Shown here: positions 47,257 through 59,970 of the stretch, piece by piece | Layout of the letters: each line of letters opens with the position of its first letter | Numbering within the stretch: the stretch's first letter is position 1 | Assembly: GCA_036872755.1 (NCBI GenBank) | Contig: JAVHNS010000002.1 | Coordinates: 2,108,001-2,172,000 of the forward strand | DNA: 64,000 nucleotides | Source of the DNA: Orbilia blumenaviensis | Lineage: Eukaryota > Ascomycota > Orbiliomycetes > Orbiliales > Orbiliaceae | Direction: 5' to 3' | Position numbers and translations under genes: made by a program | The notes under the pieces: model-generated | Told to the model about the DNA's origin: nothing | What the model saw: the letters and a program-made list of their open reading frames with translations, nothing else | Database searches by the model: none

Positions 47257-47950
47257 TAAAAAATAAAAAACCAACTGGTTGTAGAATCAAGAGACCTTTC
47301 CACTACCTGTACCACCGCTCTTCTTCAACTTTTCAATTTCCTGCCAAGTCATAGTCTGTGCCGTCTGGTCGTCTCGGATGTCGCGATTGTTCTTCATTTC
47401 AGCTTCCCACAGTTTCTGTTCCCTCTCCAATTCCTGCTCCAACATCCCAGCATCAAGCGCGACATCCTCATCATCTTCTTCACCATCGTCACCAACTTGC
47501 ACACCAATCGCCGTATCTTCAAGCGCTAATCCAGGACTATCAACCCCACTAGGAGTAGAACTATCGGTAGTTTTCGACTTCTTAGAAGCCTTGGCCGGGT
47601 CTGAGGACGAAGATGTAGCGGGGACAGTGTGAGTGGCGAGTTTTTCGCTATTGAGTTCGGAGATGGGAACTGGTTCGAGGCCGAAGTTTTCGCCGTCCAA
47701 GATATTCCATGTTAGGTAGTAAGGACGTCCTAGAAGGCTGTTGGCTGGAAAAGAGCCGAATTTGCCTAGGCCGATGATTCTGTAGAAAGTTTTTTTTTTT
47801 TCTTCAGTTAGCTTGAAATGCGTCAATCGATTAGTTTGAACAGAATGGCAGTGGGAGGATTGCATACGAATCCGGTACTATCTTAACCAGCTTAGTAGTT
47901 TCCGAGGGTAGCTGTATCAGCACCTCGTCATTTGGCTGTATCAGCTCCAT
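45616..47950 (-). CDS. TRM6: tRNA (adenine-58-N1) methyltransferase non-catalytic subunit
   Basis: Three exons on minus, 47950-47868, 47779-47296 and 47091-45616, give 680 residues. The first intron (88 nt) has a GTATGC donor. The second (204 nt) starts with an unusual GTCTCT but gives the family sequence LKKSG...SGK joined to EIIARLL. The N-terminus (IQPNDEVLIQLPS..K.VKI) and GKFGSFPANSLLGRPYYLTW match the Gcd10/TRM6 family. Residues 70-150 contain an acidic, Ser-rich insert that is probably disordered, and the C-terminus is Lys/Gly-rich. TRM6 partners the catalytic TRM61 to methylate A58 of tRNAs, including initiator tRNA-Met, in the nucleus. The subunit lacks an intact S-adenosylmethionine site. 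A housekeeping gene unrelated to the cluster. Confidence 0.92.
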
Positions 47951-48717
47951 TGCGATCGATTTGGCGTATTTTTCAAGGAGACGAGTGGAGCAGAATGGCG
48001 ATGTTAGAAGACGAAGTATGAGCGAAAGATGAGCCAGAAAATTAAAGGTTTGGGTCGGGATTCTGTCAAACCCGCACCACCAAACTCGAGCCGCAAAAAG
48101 CCTTAGTCACAACCCAACCCTGACATAACCCAGCCCATCTTGTAACCGCCTTTTCCTCTGCATCTAAATGTATCTGTTGAATGATATATATTGGCTGCTA
48201 TTGGATTTACAAAGATTATTGTAGAAGAAAGAGACAGAAAACAAATGTATGCGCAAAAGGAATCCCAGAACGGCGAATCGAGTAAAGAAAAGAAAGAAAA
48301 GAAAGAGGAAAGGTATAAAAAAAAGAAAGTCGAAGGAATTGATATTAAAGGCTACAGTACTTCTGCTAGTGAGGCGTGAGGGAAAAGGCTAGATGGATAT
48401 ATAGAACCGATACGAAGCGTCCTCAATATCATAACGCGCTTTGTCATGCTATACCAGATTATCTTTCCGGCCGTTCATTCGTTCGTTCGTTCGTGTGTTC
48501 GTTCGTTCATCCATATATGGTTCCAACGACAGAGAATAGAAAAAAAGGACAAGCACACAGGGTACTTAGTTACTACTATGAATATAAGATAAAGAAGTAA
48601 AAAGAAAAGGAAAGAAAAAAAAGAAGAGGTCCACATATACTACGAAAAGAAGAAAAAACAACTAAACACCGCGTTTTCGCCCAATTTTTTTTGCTTCATA
48701 CCATAAAGGAAACACCT
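47951..48717. other. Intergenic with purine-rich and GTTC repeats
   Basis: Upstream of TRM6 and downstream of the Pin4-type gene, both on minus. It shows a purine-rich stretch (48270-48350) and a GTTC tetramer repeat at about 48472-48510. The short frames here come from these repeats. Confidence 0.55.
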
Positions 48718-50730
48718 TTATTCCACCGTGATCTCAACCGATTGCTGACCATCAAGATCCGCATTGTTTTGCCTACCCTGGATATTAGTCTGTCGGACGC
48801 TGCCCCTGCCAAACCCTACACTCCTCTCGGAGTCAGGACCTCGTGGTTGCCTTGATGGAAGAATCTGAGAACCCCGATCCCGCTGATCATCATAAGTCGC
48901 CATACTGAAATTCCTTGTTGACGTTGTTTGGGAAGGTGAAAGCCCACCGATAGCACCGTGCATACCGCCATCAGATCCAAGAAGTCCGCGGGCATCACGA
49001 GGATCCCCACGTAAGCTTCCACTACCCATGCCAAGGCTACCTCCCAACGAAACGCCAGCCAAGCCGTTTACTAACAGAGATTCGTTAATGCTGTTGATGC
49101 TATTCGAGCCCGTGGGCGTTAGACTCGGTGTCGTCGACGATCCGTTCGTATATTCTTGTGCCTGTTGCTGCTGGTACTTCAAGGCGTTCTGGCTTAGGTG
49201 AATCGGAAAGCTCGCGGACGTGGGCACCGGCGATGGAGTATACGATCTCAAATCGGCAAAAGATTTGGCTGCTCGAAGATTGTTTCTACTTTGAGCATCC
49301 TTTCCGGAAGGAGAGCTTGGGACATCGAGTAACCCACCCTGTCTGCCAATGGTAGAGTATATTCCAACTCCACCGTCTGCACTCCTAGTCTCACTGAAAT
49401 CCATTGTCGTAGCTCTCGCCAACGTCCTCCGCTGCTGAGTCTCTACGGGTATAACAGTAGCAATGCTGGGAGGTGATATATTCTGAACGGACGACGGACT
49501 GTGGCGGAACACTTGGACTTGTCTGGTCTCTCCAGTACCCCTTGAAATGTGCGCAAGTGACATATGATGGGCGAGCGTGTGGACGATTCTCCGCTGGGAA
49601 GGAGATAGTGTGGGCGGGAAAATGAGAGCTTCTCGGGTATGGTCATCGCGGAATAATAAGAGTTGTGAGTAGAACTGAAGAGTTTGGGGGTTGTTAAGGT
49701 CGATTTCTAGATCTTGAAGGTATTAGCACCGCTAAAAAAAAAAAAAAAGGAAAGGAAAAGAAAGAAAAGAAAAGCTAGTTTCTGTGAGCAATTTTGACGC
49801 ACCTTGTTTGGGAGTTTGAGCAGAAGATGAAGATGGTCGAGGCGAAAGACTCGGCATAAGATTCTGCATAGACGATTGATGTTGAAGCTGCTGCTGTGCA
49901 ACGGGGGCCCTATGCTGTTCCTCGAGCTGTCCTCTTCGTTCTCGCTTCTCTCGCTCTATCCTCTCGCGTTCAGCCAATGGGAGCATTTTCTTATACTCAA
50001 CCCTCAGTTTTCGCCCTTGCAGCTCGAAGTGGTTCAAAATATTGATAACTGCAGCTGTTTCCTCCGCCGTGGTAAAATTCGCAAATGCAAGACCTCTGAA
50101 AACACCATTGTCAAAATGATAGTTAAAGGCATAAGGCAGTGGGAGGTCAAGATCGGTCATTAACTGCACGAGCTGCTCTTTCTTAACAGCAAAAGGGATA
50201 TTTTTGATAACAATAGCCGTTGGTATCAATTCATCATCATCAGATCGTGTCTCAAGCGGTTGGGGGCCGAGTGGTGGCATACCACCCATGCCAAGATTGA
50301 CTCCGGGAAGCTGATTGCTATCAAGCCATGTCTGGAATTCAAAAGTTAGCAACCCCTTTTCCTTACTTATTCCAACAAAATGACTATCTCTAACCGTAGG
50401 CAACGCGCTCCTCTGCCTGGCAACGCCTTTAACGCCTCTACCAGGAAGGGATCCCATAGTGTTATTCACAGATCCAAAAGACTGCGCATTCCATGTTTGG
50501 GCTGTCGCATTGTCAAATCCATAGCTCACAGACCGAGTACCAACTCTAGTGGTATCGTATCGACTCGCATCGTATCGGGCAGCGTGGTCGTCCGTGGCAT
50601 ACATGGTTGCAGCGGGAGCATATTGGTCAAACTGACGGGAGGATTGTCGATGAAGAGTTTGCACCTGAGGTTGTCGGGAATTTGGCGAGCGATTATTCGC
50701 CATTTCATAATAGGCATCCGGATGAGCCAT
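48718..50730 (-). CDS. PIN4: Pin4/Cip1-type RNA-binding protein (RRM plus R3H-like region)
   Basis: Two exons on minus, 50730-49803 and 49706-48718, give 638 residues. The 96-nt intron has a GTGCGT donor and a long polypyrimidine tract; without it the reading ends in low-complexity sequence. The start at 50730 (MAHPDAYYE) is the first ATG in frame. Residues 1-130 are polar and Gln/Asn-rich. The RRM is at about 168-250, with RNP-like segments AIVIKNIPF and GLAFANF, followed by YKKMLPLAERERIEREKRERR. The second exon opens with EIDLNNPQTLQFYSQLLLF and a His-rich segment typical of the R3H-like part of Pin4 relatives. The tail is Ser/Gly/Gln-rich. Yeast Pin4/Mdt1 and fission-yeast Cip1/Cip2 act in stress and cell-cycle mRNA control. 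The ortholog-level call rests on the RRM block. Confidence 0.85.
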
Positions 50731-53700
50731 GTCAAAGATTTGTATTAGGGACACGGCGTCGAGGATGTGTAAAGGGGTGAAGTTTTATATAGGAAATTTT
50801 CGAACGAGATGAAAAAATGAAAAAAGAAAAAAAAATGAAAACCGTCGTATTATTGTAGAAAAACGATGACAACGAGTCGTTGAAGCGAAACCGTTATAAC
50901 TTGTATAGTGAGAGTCGTCAGGTCTTGAACAGCGGTTGGTATCGTCTCTCGGATCAAGAGGGTTTACGTAGTTGAGGGAAGGCCGGCAAATGCAATATAC
51001 GATGCAAGGAAAAATCCAAAGTCGAATAAAATACAATGATATTAACCCAGGGTGTCGAACGTATCCGTGAAAGTTGAAGATTAAAGAACTAATCTATACG
51101 AGGAACCAAACGGTCTGGTGCAGGTCTTGAAGTGAAGCTGAACTGCGTATGCTGTTTTTTTGTGCACCTGATCGAAAGGGGTGAATTCCCAAAGAGATAT
51201 AAGACGTTGGAAACTGCTTGTGATTCGCTTGGGAGATGGTGAGATCCAGTTCTTTAGATTTCTTTGGATTAAAGCGTCTACAAGTTAGGTCGTCAACGGC
51301 GTGGGTCTCGTAACGTTCAAAGTCGGCGTGTATATCGTTAACTCGTCATATGCTTCGGTACCATCCGGTCTCTGCTTTTCTCGACGGGCTACGCTTCGGA
51401 GTATATCGAGGAAGAAAGATCCCCGGTTCTAATTTTTCTCTGCTGCGATATCGATTTGAGCTGGTTGATTAGGACGATTATTGTGCGGCGGGATCCGACG
51501 GCGAGCACTGAGGGCTTCGATGAGCTGGTTTAACGACGAAGTCCACGAGTCTTCGTGCTTCTTCAAACGTTAATCGAACGGGGTGACCTTAAGTGAATAA
51601 GACCGGGAGATCTGATGGAACGTCGAAGCGCCTGATAGGTACCTAGGTACTTAGTGATACCGAATTAGCGGAATTCCTCCTCAACAACTACATACGGGAA
51701 AACAGGCACGCATATGGTTCGACGTCTACCCACCGGCGTCGGAGCTCTGGACCGATGCAGAGAGACTTCAAGAAAATGCCAAATAACGAGAGAAGCACAG
51801 CAAAAACAAGTTCTAAAGGGACGTCAGGAAAGCGGAAGGATAGAGGTTTCGTGGTGTTGGTAGAGGGAGAAGGGGGGACGGGGTTGCGGCGGAAGAGGAG
51901 AAATTTGACAGGAGGTTTCGAGCAGGGAACAGTCGAGGACGCTAACTGCACAAACTGATCTCAACTAGCAGATATTGGCAGCAGCCAGGAAAGAGAAGAA
52001 AAAGAAAAAGAAAACGGGAAAGAAAAAAAATCAGGCACGACACCGGACCGACGATACAGACTAGCCTGTAAAAACAGATAATTCAACAAGCTCGAAAAGG
52101 GGATAAGGTCATGAGGGAGACGGGAGGTATTAGGGCCAGCAGTGGTATCAGGACGGGAAAGTTGCAAATTGCTGACGTCGCATGGACAGTTTATAGACGA
52201 GAGAGAGACATCGAGATCGAGACAAGGCGGCAAACGGTGCGAACGAAGAAGTTCGAACTCAACTTCAACCAAACCAAACCAAACCAAACCAACAATCCCG
52301 AAACTAGCCAAACTAACTAGGTAGCTATCTAACCTAACTAGCAACTAAGACTATCGAATAACAACCGGTACGTACTAGCAAAAATGAAATTCAAAAAACC
52401 ACATACCTTTACTAATGACGATCGCGATGGCGAGGAGAGGAATATGATAGGTGAGTTTTTGGATATAGACGACTTGAAAGTTGACTTTGATTGGTTACGA
52501 TGACCTGAACGAGCGATAGAGAAGAGCTGAATTCGAAATAAAAAAATTATTCAAAGTGGCTAAAAAGAACAAAAAACGATATCAAAAGAAACGGATGCAA
52601 GGAAGCTGGAGAAGAGGAGGGGGATATATGTAAAGGGCGCGCGCGGGAAGGAGAAGGCGATGCAGGCAAGACGTCCCACCCCCTTCTCTAATATTGGTCT
52701 TAACGTCTTAGACTAATATAACCTATCGACCTTTAAATGAGGTAGGTGGACGAAGAAGAAAATACATTTCCCATTCAGAAAAAAAAAAAATCTCAGGCTG
52801 CATCTTTGGGGAAAGCTTGGCCCTTAATTCAGGAGAACCCTACATACCCGGTCCGCTGCTGCTGCTCTGCTTCACATCGAAGTACCTGCTGCACGGGTCC
52901 CCCCAATCGATCATTAAACGATCATTGGCTGTTTGGCTCTCCCCTCGATCCGTGTCGTTGGATACATAACATCCATACATAGGGACATACATACATACAT
53001 GTGTGGGGCCCACCAATACCGCGGCCTACTTCTAATAGCGATGGCTGGGTCCGATGGCAGATTTCCGGGCAAGGGACTAAGAATGTCGATGGCGAAAAGG
53101 CAATATCAAATGTTCGAGTCCAAATCCTCCCATCCCGTCCCATCCCATCCACTCCCTTCCCTTCCCTTTCCCTTCCCTTCTCCTCCCGGGCCTACGTCTC
53201 ACAACAGGTAAATCCTGCAGCGTAACATCATGACAATCACTCGGGTCGATATTTTTGTCTTGCTCCAAATCTGAACATGCGACGCAAAAAATCCAGACTA
53301 ACAGACAATTATGGAATACAAAGAAAACCTCCAGTTATATATGCGTCGCATATAAACAATCGAACAAGTAAGTATGGGTCTATGTCGCACATACGTACAC
53401 ACACAACTGTGATCCCGTCGGCCACAAGCTTTTTTTTTTTCGTTTGAAGTCTTATGCATTTCACCATAAAAACTCACAAGCTTAAAGGGGGGGAAAGTCC
53501 TTGTCTGCTTGAACTTGAGCAAGCTCGATATTTTGCAAATCCACCCTCGAGCTAGCCTTCTGCTAGCTTTCATGTCTTATCCCGTTTCTCAAACACTCCA
53601 ATTCCAGTGGGTGAACGGTCCTTCTAGAGGGTTGTCGAATCTCGGCGCGCTTGCGCGTGGGACCCGCCCGAACTCGACTCCTACCCCATGGTGGGTTCTT

Positions 53701-53811
53701 CATCTTTTTCTCTCCCCTTCATCTCGTTTCCCTTTTGCACAAAATACAGTAGACACGCACTCACCCGCCAAAAGGGAAATTTGAGACTCTTTCTTTTCGG
53801 CACAAATGAAG

Positions 53812-53837
53812 AAAAAAAAAAAAAAAAAAAAAAAAAA
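53812..53837. repeat. Poly-A tract
   Basis: An uninterrupted run of about 26 A in the gene-free region; one of several long mononucleotide tracts between 53 and 60 kb. Confidence 0.85.
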
Positions 53838-54398
53838 GAGGCTGTGAACTGTTTCCTAATTTATCTCACTTTTTTTTTTTTTGTTCTTGTCTGCTTGATA
53901 ATTACGGACGGGATATAATCCGACGAATGAAACAGCATAGATGCAAGCTTGCTAATGGTTTTGCCTGCTGCATTATTCCGTCTACGGGATCTTCTGACAG
54001 CCATCTCTGTCATCGAACATCAACCCCGAAAAAAATTATATCACCAGATCACTTAACTTACACTCTCGTAAACGTCACAAGAATCCAGCCTAGCCGTAAA
54101 GAAAACGAAAATACTCCCTTTCAGATAATAACCCGTAGAACAGAGCTCCTTCTTTCTTCATCCCAAAATCAATTCAAAAAACAAAATGTGCTCAATAATA
54201 ATGTCTCCACGAAAGTGCCCGCCCCCGTAAAAGTTAACTAGTAACATGATGATTAAGGGGCTCACAAGAGCTAGCAAAAAAAGAGCTAAGCAACAAGGGC
54301 AGAAAACAAAGAAAGATGGAAAAAAAACCTCCCCCAAAAGAGGATGTTTCCCAAAAAAGTTGAGTCTCATTTCAAATCTCGGCACAAGTTTGACGACA

Positions 54399-54402
<4 letters not shown>

Positions 54403-54434
<32 letters not shown>
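54403..54434. repeat. Poly-T tract
   Basis: An uninterrupted run of about 32 T, the longest homopolymer in the window. Confidence 0.85.
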
Positions 54435-55845
54435 CCCAGGTAGTTTCCATGAAACTAATCCATTGTCAGCTACCCATATCGCCCGTCCCGAGACCTAAAC
54501 TATCTTCTTTCGAGTTCTTTTGCCAATCGGGCTTGTGTAAATAAAGGGACCCTCATGGCAAAAAGGCGAGCTACCCTATCATCCCGTCTGTCAGTTAGTT
54601 AGTCCGAATTCCCTTATTAGGAGGGCTTGCGCGGGAGCGGGAACTTTGAACAGCTCCCCTTTCAGCTAATGCATCCATGCATGCAACTGAACGGACCTGA
54701 GCGAACCAGTACAGTTTAAGTTTACCTTTTGGTGATAACATCAATTGATCAAAAAAGGGAAGCCTCCCCCCCAAAAAAGGGACTCGACCGTACGTATGGG
54801 TATGTACCAATGCTTTGGGCTAAGATCTCCTTAATATAAGTCAATATTACGGTCAATTGGGAACAATTCGATTCCCGTTCCCAGCTTCCAAAGTTTCGTT
54901 CGTAATGGATCTCTGCTCTTACAGGGGGTGTTCCAAAGAAATGTGATTGGAATGGGGTCTTAGATAGGGATAACCAACGACTCGGTGTGTGTGTGTGATA
55001 TATCGATATAAGAGCCGTTCTTTCGCTCTAGGCATTCGCAAAGCTATCAGCTGTGCAGACGCTCTCTCTCGCGCGCGCGGGGGGGTACGTCGACGGTCCA
55101 GAACCCACCGGCAACTTGCACCCGAATATTTATGCATGCAAGGTCGCAAGTTAAACTTCACTGTCCCTCGGCTCCTCGTCCGCAGACCGTATCTATTTCA
55201 AAGGCCTTCCCCGGTCCCAAGTAATCCGACAGATCGAGTCACAAGACAAAAAAGAGAGAGAGACAAAAAATTATAAATTTCTTGGATATAAAATGGTGTC
55301 AATTGGATACAAGCAACCAGGGTTTCCACCAATATGATCTCCACCCATCAAAAAGGAACCACCTGCGTCCTTTCCGAAGCCCGTTCCCATACGGAGGGCC
55401 CTGTACATACTGCACATTGGAATCACACTTTTCATAGGCGAGCTGCAACCTGCAACAGGATCCCTTTCATTGGAGCCTTTTTTTCCGATAGTCGAGATTT
55501 CCAATCGAATCGTCCCAGGCCGATAAGTATGTACATGTACCTGCGGTTTCCCCTTGCTGGTCTATTCGCATTCCCACACCCCCCCCTTTCTTTTGACGGC
55601 TTAGTAGTACGCATAAGCTCCTCTAGTCTTGTCGCGAATCAGAATCCATCCCATTCTTTTGTCCTTCCAGAGAACTACCCCTTGCCGACTTGGTTTCAAG
55701 TCACATGATAAATAGTGTGGGAGACCAGCTACATAGCTCAGCAGTTTTGGGATTTGGGTCTAATCAGCCAGCGTCTTTCTTTCCTTTTCTCCAGTAGAGC
55801 GTAAAAATAAATAAATCCGATGTCGTACAAATCAGATGCATATGC

Positions 55846-55849
<4 letters not shown>

Positions 55850-55877
<28 letters not shown>
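55850..55877. repeat. Poly-A tract
   Basis: An uninterrupted run of about 28 A in the gene-free region. Confidence 0.85.
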
Positions 55878-55879
<2 letters not shown>

Positions 55880-57496
55880 AACAAAGATATTGATAGCTAC
55901 CCGATCATGCAGCTTATTCCTTCGAAACATGCGAGATGCCTGCCCTAGGCCTCCTCGCCTAGGATAAAAATAAAGCAAAAACAATTAAATAAAAATAAAA
56001 AATAAAATGTATAAAATGAGTGGTTGCGTGCCAAATCTGAAATCAGATTTCAAAACTTCTTTGATATCTCACGTACAAGCCCCCGTCCAGAAAGGAAGGG
56101 AATGGAAGGGAAAGAAATATGTTGGGTCTTGTTGGATTCCCGTTTCCCGTGCACTAATCTCGAGTCGATACCTATTACGCATCTTGAAATCGAAATCTCG
56201 GATCCCTTACATGTATAACATCATGCACATATACAGAAATATCAAAAGCAAACACTCGCAGACGCATATACTGAAACCATAGTAGCGGGTAGGTGCTGGC
56301 TAGGAAGGAGAAAGAAATACAATTGCAACTGCAGCCTTTCAGGACTAGCTAGGGCTATAGCCTTAGGCTAGGTAGATAACGAAGGGAAAGATGCGGGAGT
56401 CCCCCACAGCACTAACAGACTCAGACTTCAATAACCCCTCCACCAATGGCAAGGTATTGGAAAATAAACTCCGGTTCTACAACGTCAATTCAAACCGCAA
56501 ATCGACCCCCCTGGAAGGTATCCACGCATCATCAGGGAACAAACCAAAAAAAAAAAAAAAACCTTGACTAGCTTCAATTCGCGAATTGACCAATTACTCC
56601 AGTCGAGACTGGCGCCAGCGAGACGATTAAACCCCGCAGCTTAGCTTAGTGGCAATTCTGACTTGCAACAGTCCCGTAAAATTAAACCAACGATGACACT
56701 TACCGACCCTTACAATGTATACAATTAGATTTATAGAAGGGACCAGCACCGGGAACCATGGCCCCGGCTGCATGTTCTTCTGCAGCAATTAATGCAGCTA
56801 TGCACCTCTACAGCTAAAGCGCTAGTTGATCCATGGCGAAGAACTCAGAAATAGTCAGCTTAAAACTGTTGTGGACATGGGTTGATATAGGGTATATATG
56901 CACAAAGGCGGCACCAACCCCAACTTCAAACTGTCGTACAGAAATCATGTTTTTGTCTTTTTATTTGTTTCCCTCTAGGACGTCCGTAATACAAGAAGTA
57001 TCCATAGCAAAGCAAAAGTAAAAAGCCCCTCAGAATGCCACGCGCGTGTAATAAGACAAAAGGAAAGAACCCGCTACCCATTGAAAACTAAAAAGCTAGA
57101 AAAGGAGCTGCTGCCAAAGCACAAGGGGTCCCAGAATTCAAGGAAAGAATAAAAAGCAGTTGCAGTAATATTTGGAGCAGCGAGAGACCACAGAAAGAGA
57201 TTTGTAGATGCACTCGCACTGGAAGTCCTAGTGTCAAAAGGTAACTAAAGAAATATCCGTATCGAGGCTGCTATGTTGGAGTAGAGTTCACGTTTAGCTT
57301 TGAAAGTTCAAGGAAAAGTCGTAGTTCCATAAATTCGATAATGGAGCGGGTATCCGTTTCGCGAGGCGTCGAGTCAAAGGTCCATGTTTATTGGAAGGAC
57401 AAAATCGATGGCGTTTTTTCAATTGAATTTGGAGGAAAGGCTCTTTGGCAAAATGGCTTAAAAAGAAAGAGAGAGAAAAGGAAAAGGAGACTAGCT

Positions 57497-58430
57497 TCAA
57501 GAAGAAGTGGCACCGCCCTTCTTCTTCTTCTCGACCTTGAGCAACAGAGCTCTGTTGATGTGGGGTAGGACACCACCATTGGCAATGGTGGCTCGGATAA
57601 GGGTGTCCAATTCTTCGTCTCCACGGATGGCGAGCTGCAAATGACGGGGTGTGATACGCTTGACCTTCAGGTCCTTTGCAGCATTGCCGGCGAGTTCGAG
57701 AACTTCGGCGGTTAGGTACTCCAGAACTGCGGTGACGTATACGGCGGCTACGAGGTTGCAAAAGTCCGGGTCAGTACGACATCGAAAACATGCACAGTTG
57801 GTATTCGAGGTTTTAAGGAAGTTTGTCCCGAAGGATCTTACCTTTAGCCCCAACCCTCATACGACCCTGGGTGTCTCTTTTGAGGAAACGCTTGACACGA
57901 CCACATGGGAACTATAAGAGAACGACAAGTAAGCATTGCGATTTCGTCCTCACGAGCAATTATATAAACAGATTCTGCGCGTAATAACGGTTACATGTTG
58001 GAAAGGATGAAGTATAGAAGAAGAGTAGGAGGGGTTTAAAAGAGAAATGAAGATGAAGATGAAGGAAATGACGACGAAGAAGACGAAGCAGAGGGAAGAG
58101 CCGCTTGTCAAACGGAAGCAGAGTGTGGGGAAGCCTCCTATGGTGTTGCGTGGCAGCTATGTGATTGGTGGGTCCCAGTCGCATGGCCATGCGAGCAAGC
58201 AAGCAATCAAGCAGGCCAGCCAACCAGCCAGCCAGCCAACTAGCAGGATAAAAAGGCGTCTACGGTAGACAAAAAGAGGGAAAAGAAAAGAAATGGATTG
58301 GGGTTTGGCGATTAGAAGACCGTACCTGCAGACCAGCCCGTTGCGAATGCGAGATTTGTGTCTTGTGGACGCCATCACCGCTGGCCTTTCCGCCAGACTT
58401 TCCACCCATGGACTTTCCTTTGCCTGTCAT
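57497..58430 (-). CDS. HTZ1: Histone H2A.Z variant
   Basis: Three exons on minus, 58430-58326, 57911-57842 and 57747-57497, give 141 residues. Introns of 414 and 94 nt have GTACGG and GTAAGA donors and matched phases. The N-terminal tail is rich in Lys and Gly ([15 protein letters not shown]). The histone fold follows through [32 protein letters not shown] and [21 protein letters not shown]. The block [22 protein letters not shown] is diagnostic for H2A.Z rather than canonical H2A, as are the extended acidic patch and the short Lys-rich tail without an SQ motif. It replaces H2A in promoter nucleosomes through SWR1. The first intron is unusually long for this locus. Confidence 0.95.
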
Positions 58431-59449
58431 TTTTTTTTTTTGGGTGGTTGGATTCTGGAAGTCAGGTGAGGGTCAAGACGGAAGGTTGTCAAGAAAGGAT
58501 AGTCGTGAGGGGTTCTATCCGGACATCGATAAAGGCCATTATGTTAGCAACAATTCCGTCCAGGATGGTGTCGGGAAGCCGAGGCGATGGGGGGAAGCCA
58601 GATCAAGGACTCGACTCGGATCACAGGCCGAAATTTTTTTGGTGGTTGACAATAATATTTTTTGACAGGTTCGTTCGAAGAATTGCCAAAAAACAAACAT
58701 CGAAAAAAAAAAAAAAAAAAAAAAAAAGACATCCTGCCGTGGCATATCGCCAACGTCCAGAGCCATGCAAGGGCGAGCCTCGAACCAAAAACTTTGGAAA
58801 AATTGGAAAATTCGGTCCAGATGTCGCTGATGGAATTTATAGAAATTGAATTACCTTTGATGATGGCAGCGATAAAATACAGGTTGTTTCGTGCTATTCG
58901 CGGGTGGGAAGTGGTTGATATCGACAGACGTCAGCGGCGACCGGATGGTGGGAGAGGTGGGTTGGTTGGAGGAAGGAGAAGGTTGAGTTGAGTTGCTGCG
59001 AGCGAGCGAAGGGGGGAAAAATTGGAGGTTGGTTTGTAGTTTGTAGTTTTTTTTGTTGCTGGCTGGCTGGCTGGCTGGTCCCTTCCCTTCTCTTCCTTTT
59101 TTTTTTTTTTTTTTTGGGCTGCGGTCGCTGGCTGGCTTGTTGTTGTTCACGGCAAGCAGGCCATTTATTTAATCAATCAATCAATCAATTGTATCGACCA
59201 GCCCAGCCCATGACTCGCCTCCAGATGCCAGGGAATAGGTTTTTATTCCCTCTCTCGAGCGATAGTAGGAGTGGTTATCAAAGATAGGCATCAACAAACA
59301 GGCCACGCACTCTATAACAACCTCACAAGCTGGTGACCTTAGCCATGATACCTCTGCATAATTTTTCACAAAGCACTGACCACTGGATCCTACGTACGTC
59401 ACATGTTGTGCTCCTGATATATCTCGCAGCTATATGTTTTCACCACCCA

Positions 59450-59480
<31 letters not shown>

Positions 59481-59970
59481 CCTCACTATTGTTTTTTTCT
59501 TGGCCAGACTTTGCCTTGCCTCCTGCCTGCCCGGTAGACTGCGGCCGATATACCGCGGGGTTATTCTCTGGAGAAGCTTCTCTCTATATCTTCCTCTCTC
59601 CTTCGCTGTCACAGATATCCAGGTGAGTAGTAGTCATTCTAAGGAAGAAAAAAAAAAAATCTGTATGCGTATTATCATGTATCCATAGACCTTAGAGACA
59701 AAAGAAACAACAGCACGCAGAAATGCATCTCATCCGAAAAGACAAAAAGGAACCCCTCGGGATAAAAGATCTTTCTCATTCAAAACGTGCTTCACGCAGA
59801 AAGGACAATGGTCGCGAACAGAAAAAAGTAAGACGGAACAAGAGTCGCCGAGGCTTGTTAGATAATCCCAACCATCCAATCAGTCGCACCGACAGCAACG
59901 TGTAGAGGGTTTTCGGCTCCAAGGAATTGTATGGTGAGTTTCAGTAGTCATAGGGACCAGAATAATCCAT
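58431..59970. other. H2A.Z promoter region and cofilin 3' region
   Basis: Upstream of H2A.Z and downstream of the cofilin gene, both on minus. Contains homopolymers (10 T directly upstream of the H2A.Z ATG, 25 A at 58703, T runs at about 59098-59115 and 59455-59480), a GGCT repeat at about 59058-59078 and an ATCA repeat near 59170-59188. No supported frame. Confidence 0.55.
58703..58727. repeat. Poly-A tract
   Basis: An uninterrupted run of about 25 A about 270 bases upstream of the H2A.Z start codon on the minus strand. Confidence 0.85.

Larger units (their letters stand above)
50731..57496. other. 6.8-kb region without a recognised gene
   Basis: Between the start of the Pin4-type gene and the end of the H2A.Z gene, both on minus. 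Open frames are under about 130 codons and consist largely of simple sequence. The first 1.7 kb is likely promoter and long 5' leader of the Pin4-type gene. The rest carries long homopolymers (26 A at 53812, 32 T at 54403, 28 A at 55850), GGGAA/CCTTCC-type repeats near 53130-53190 and TG repeats near 54985. I found no tRNA, rRNA or transposon signature. A non-coding transcript or a gene made of very short exons cannot be excluded. Confidence 0.5.

Noticed and set aside
51961..52344. Minus-strand frame of about 127 codons
   Set aside because: It is translated from purine/pyrimidine simple sequence (Phe/Ser-rich end) and has no conserved feature.
52900..53200. Possible tRNA or small RNA gene from GTTCGAGTCC-like strings
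   Set aside because: No matching A box, acceptor stem or cloverleaf could be formed by eye.
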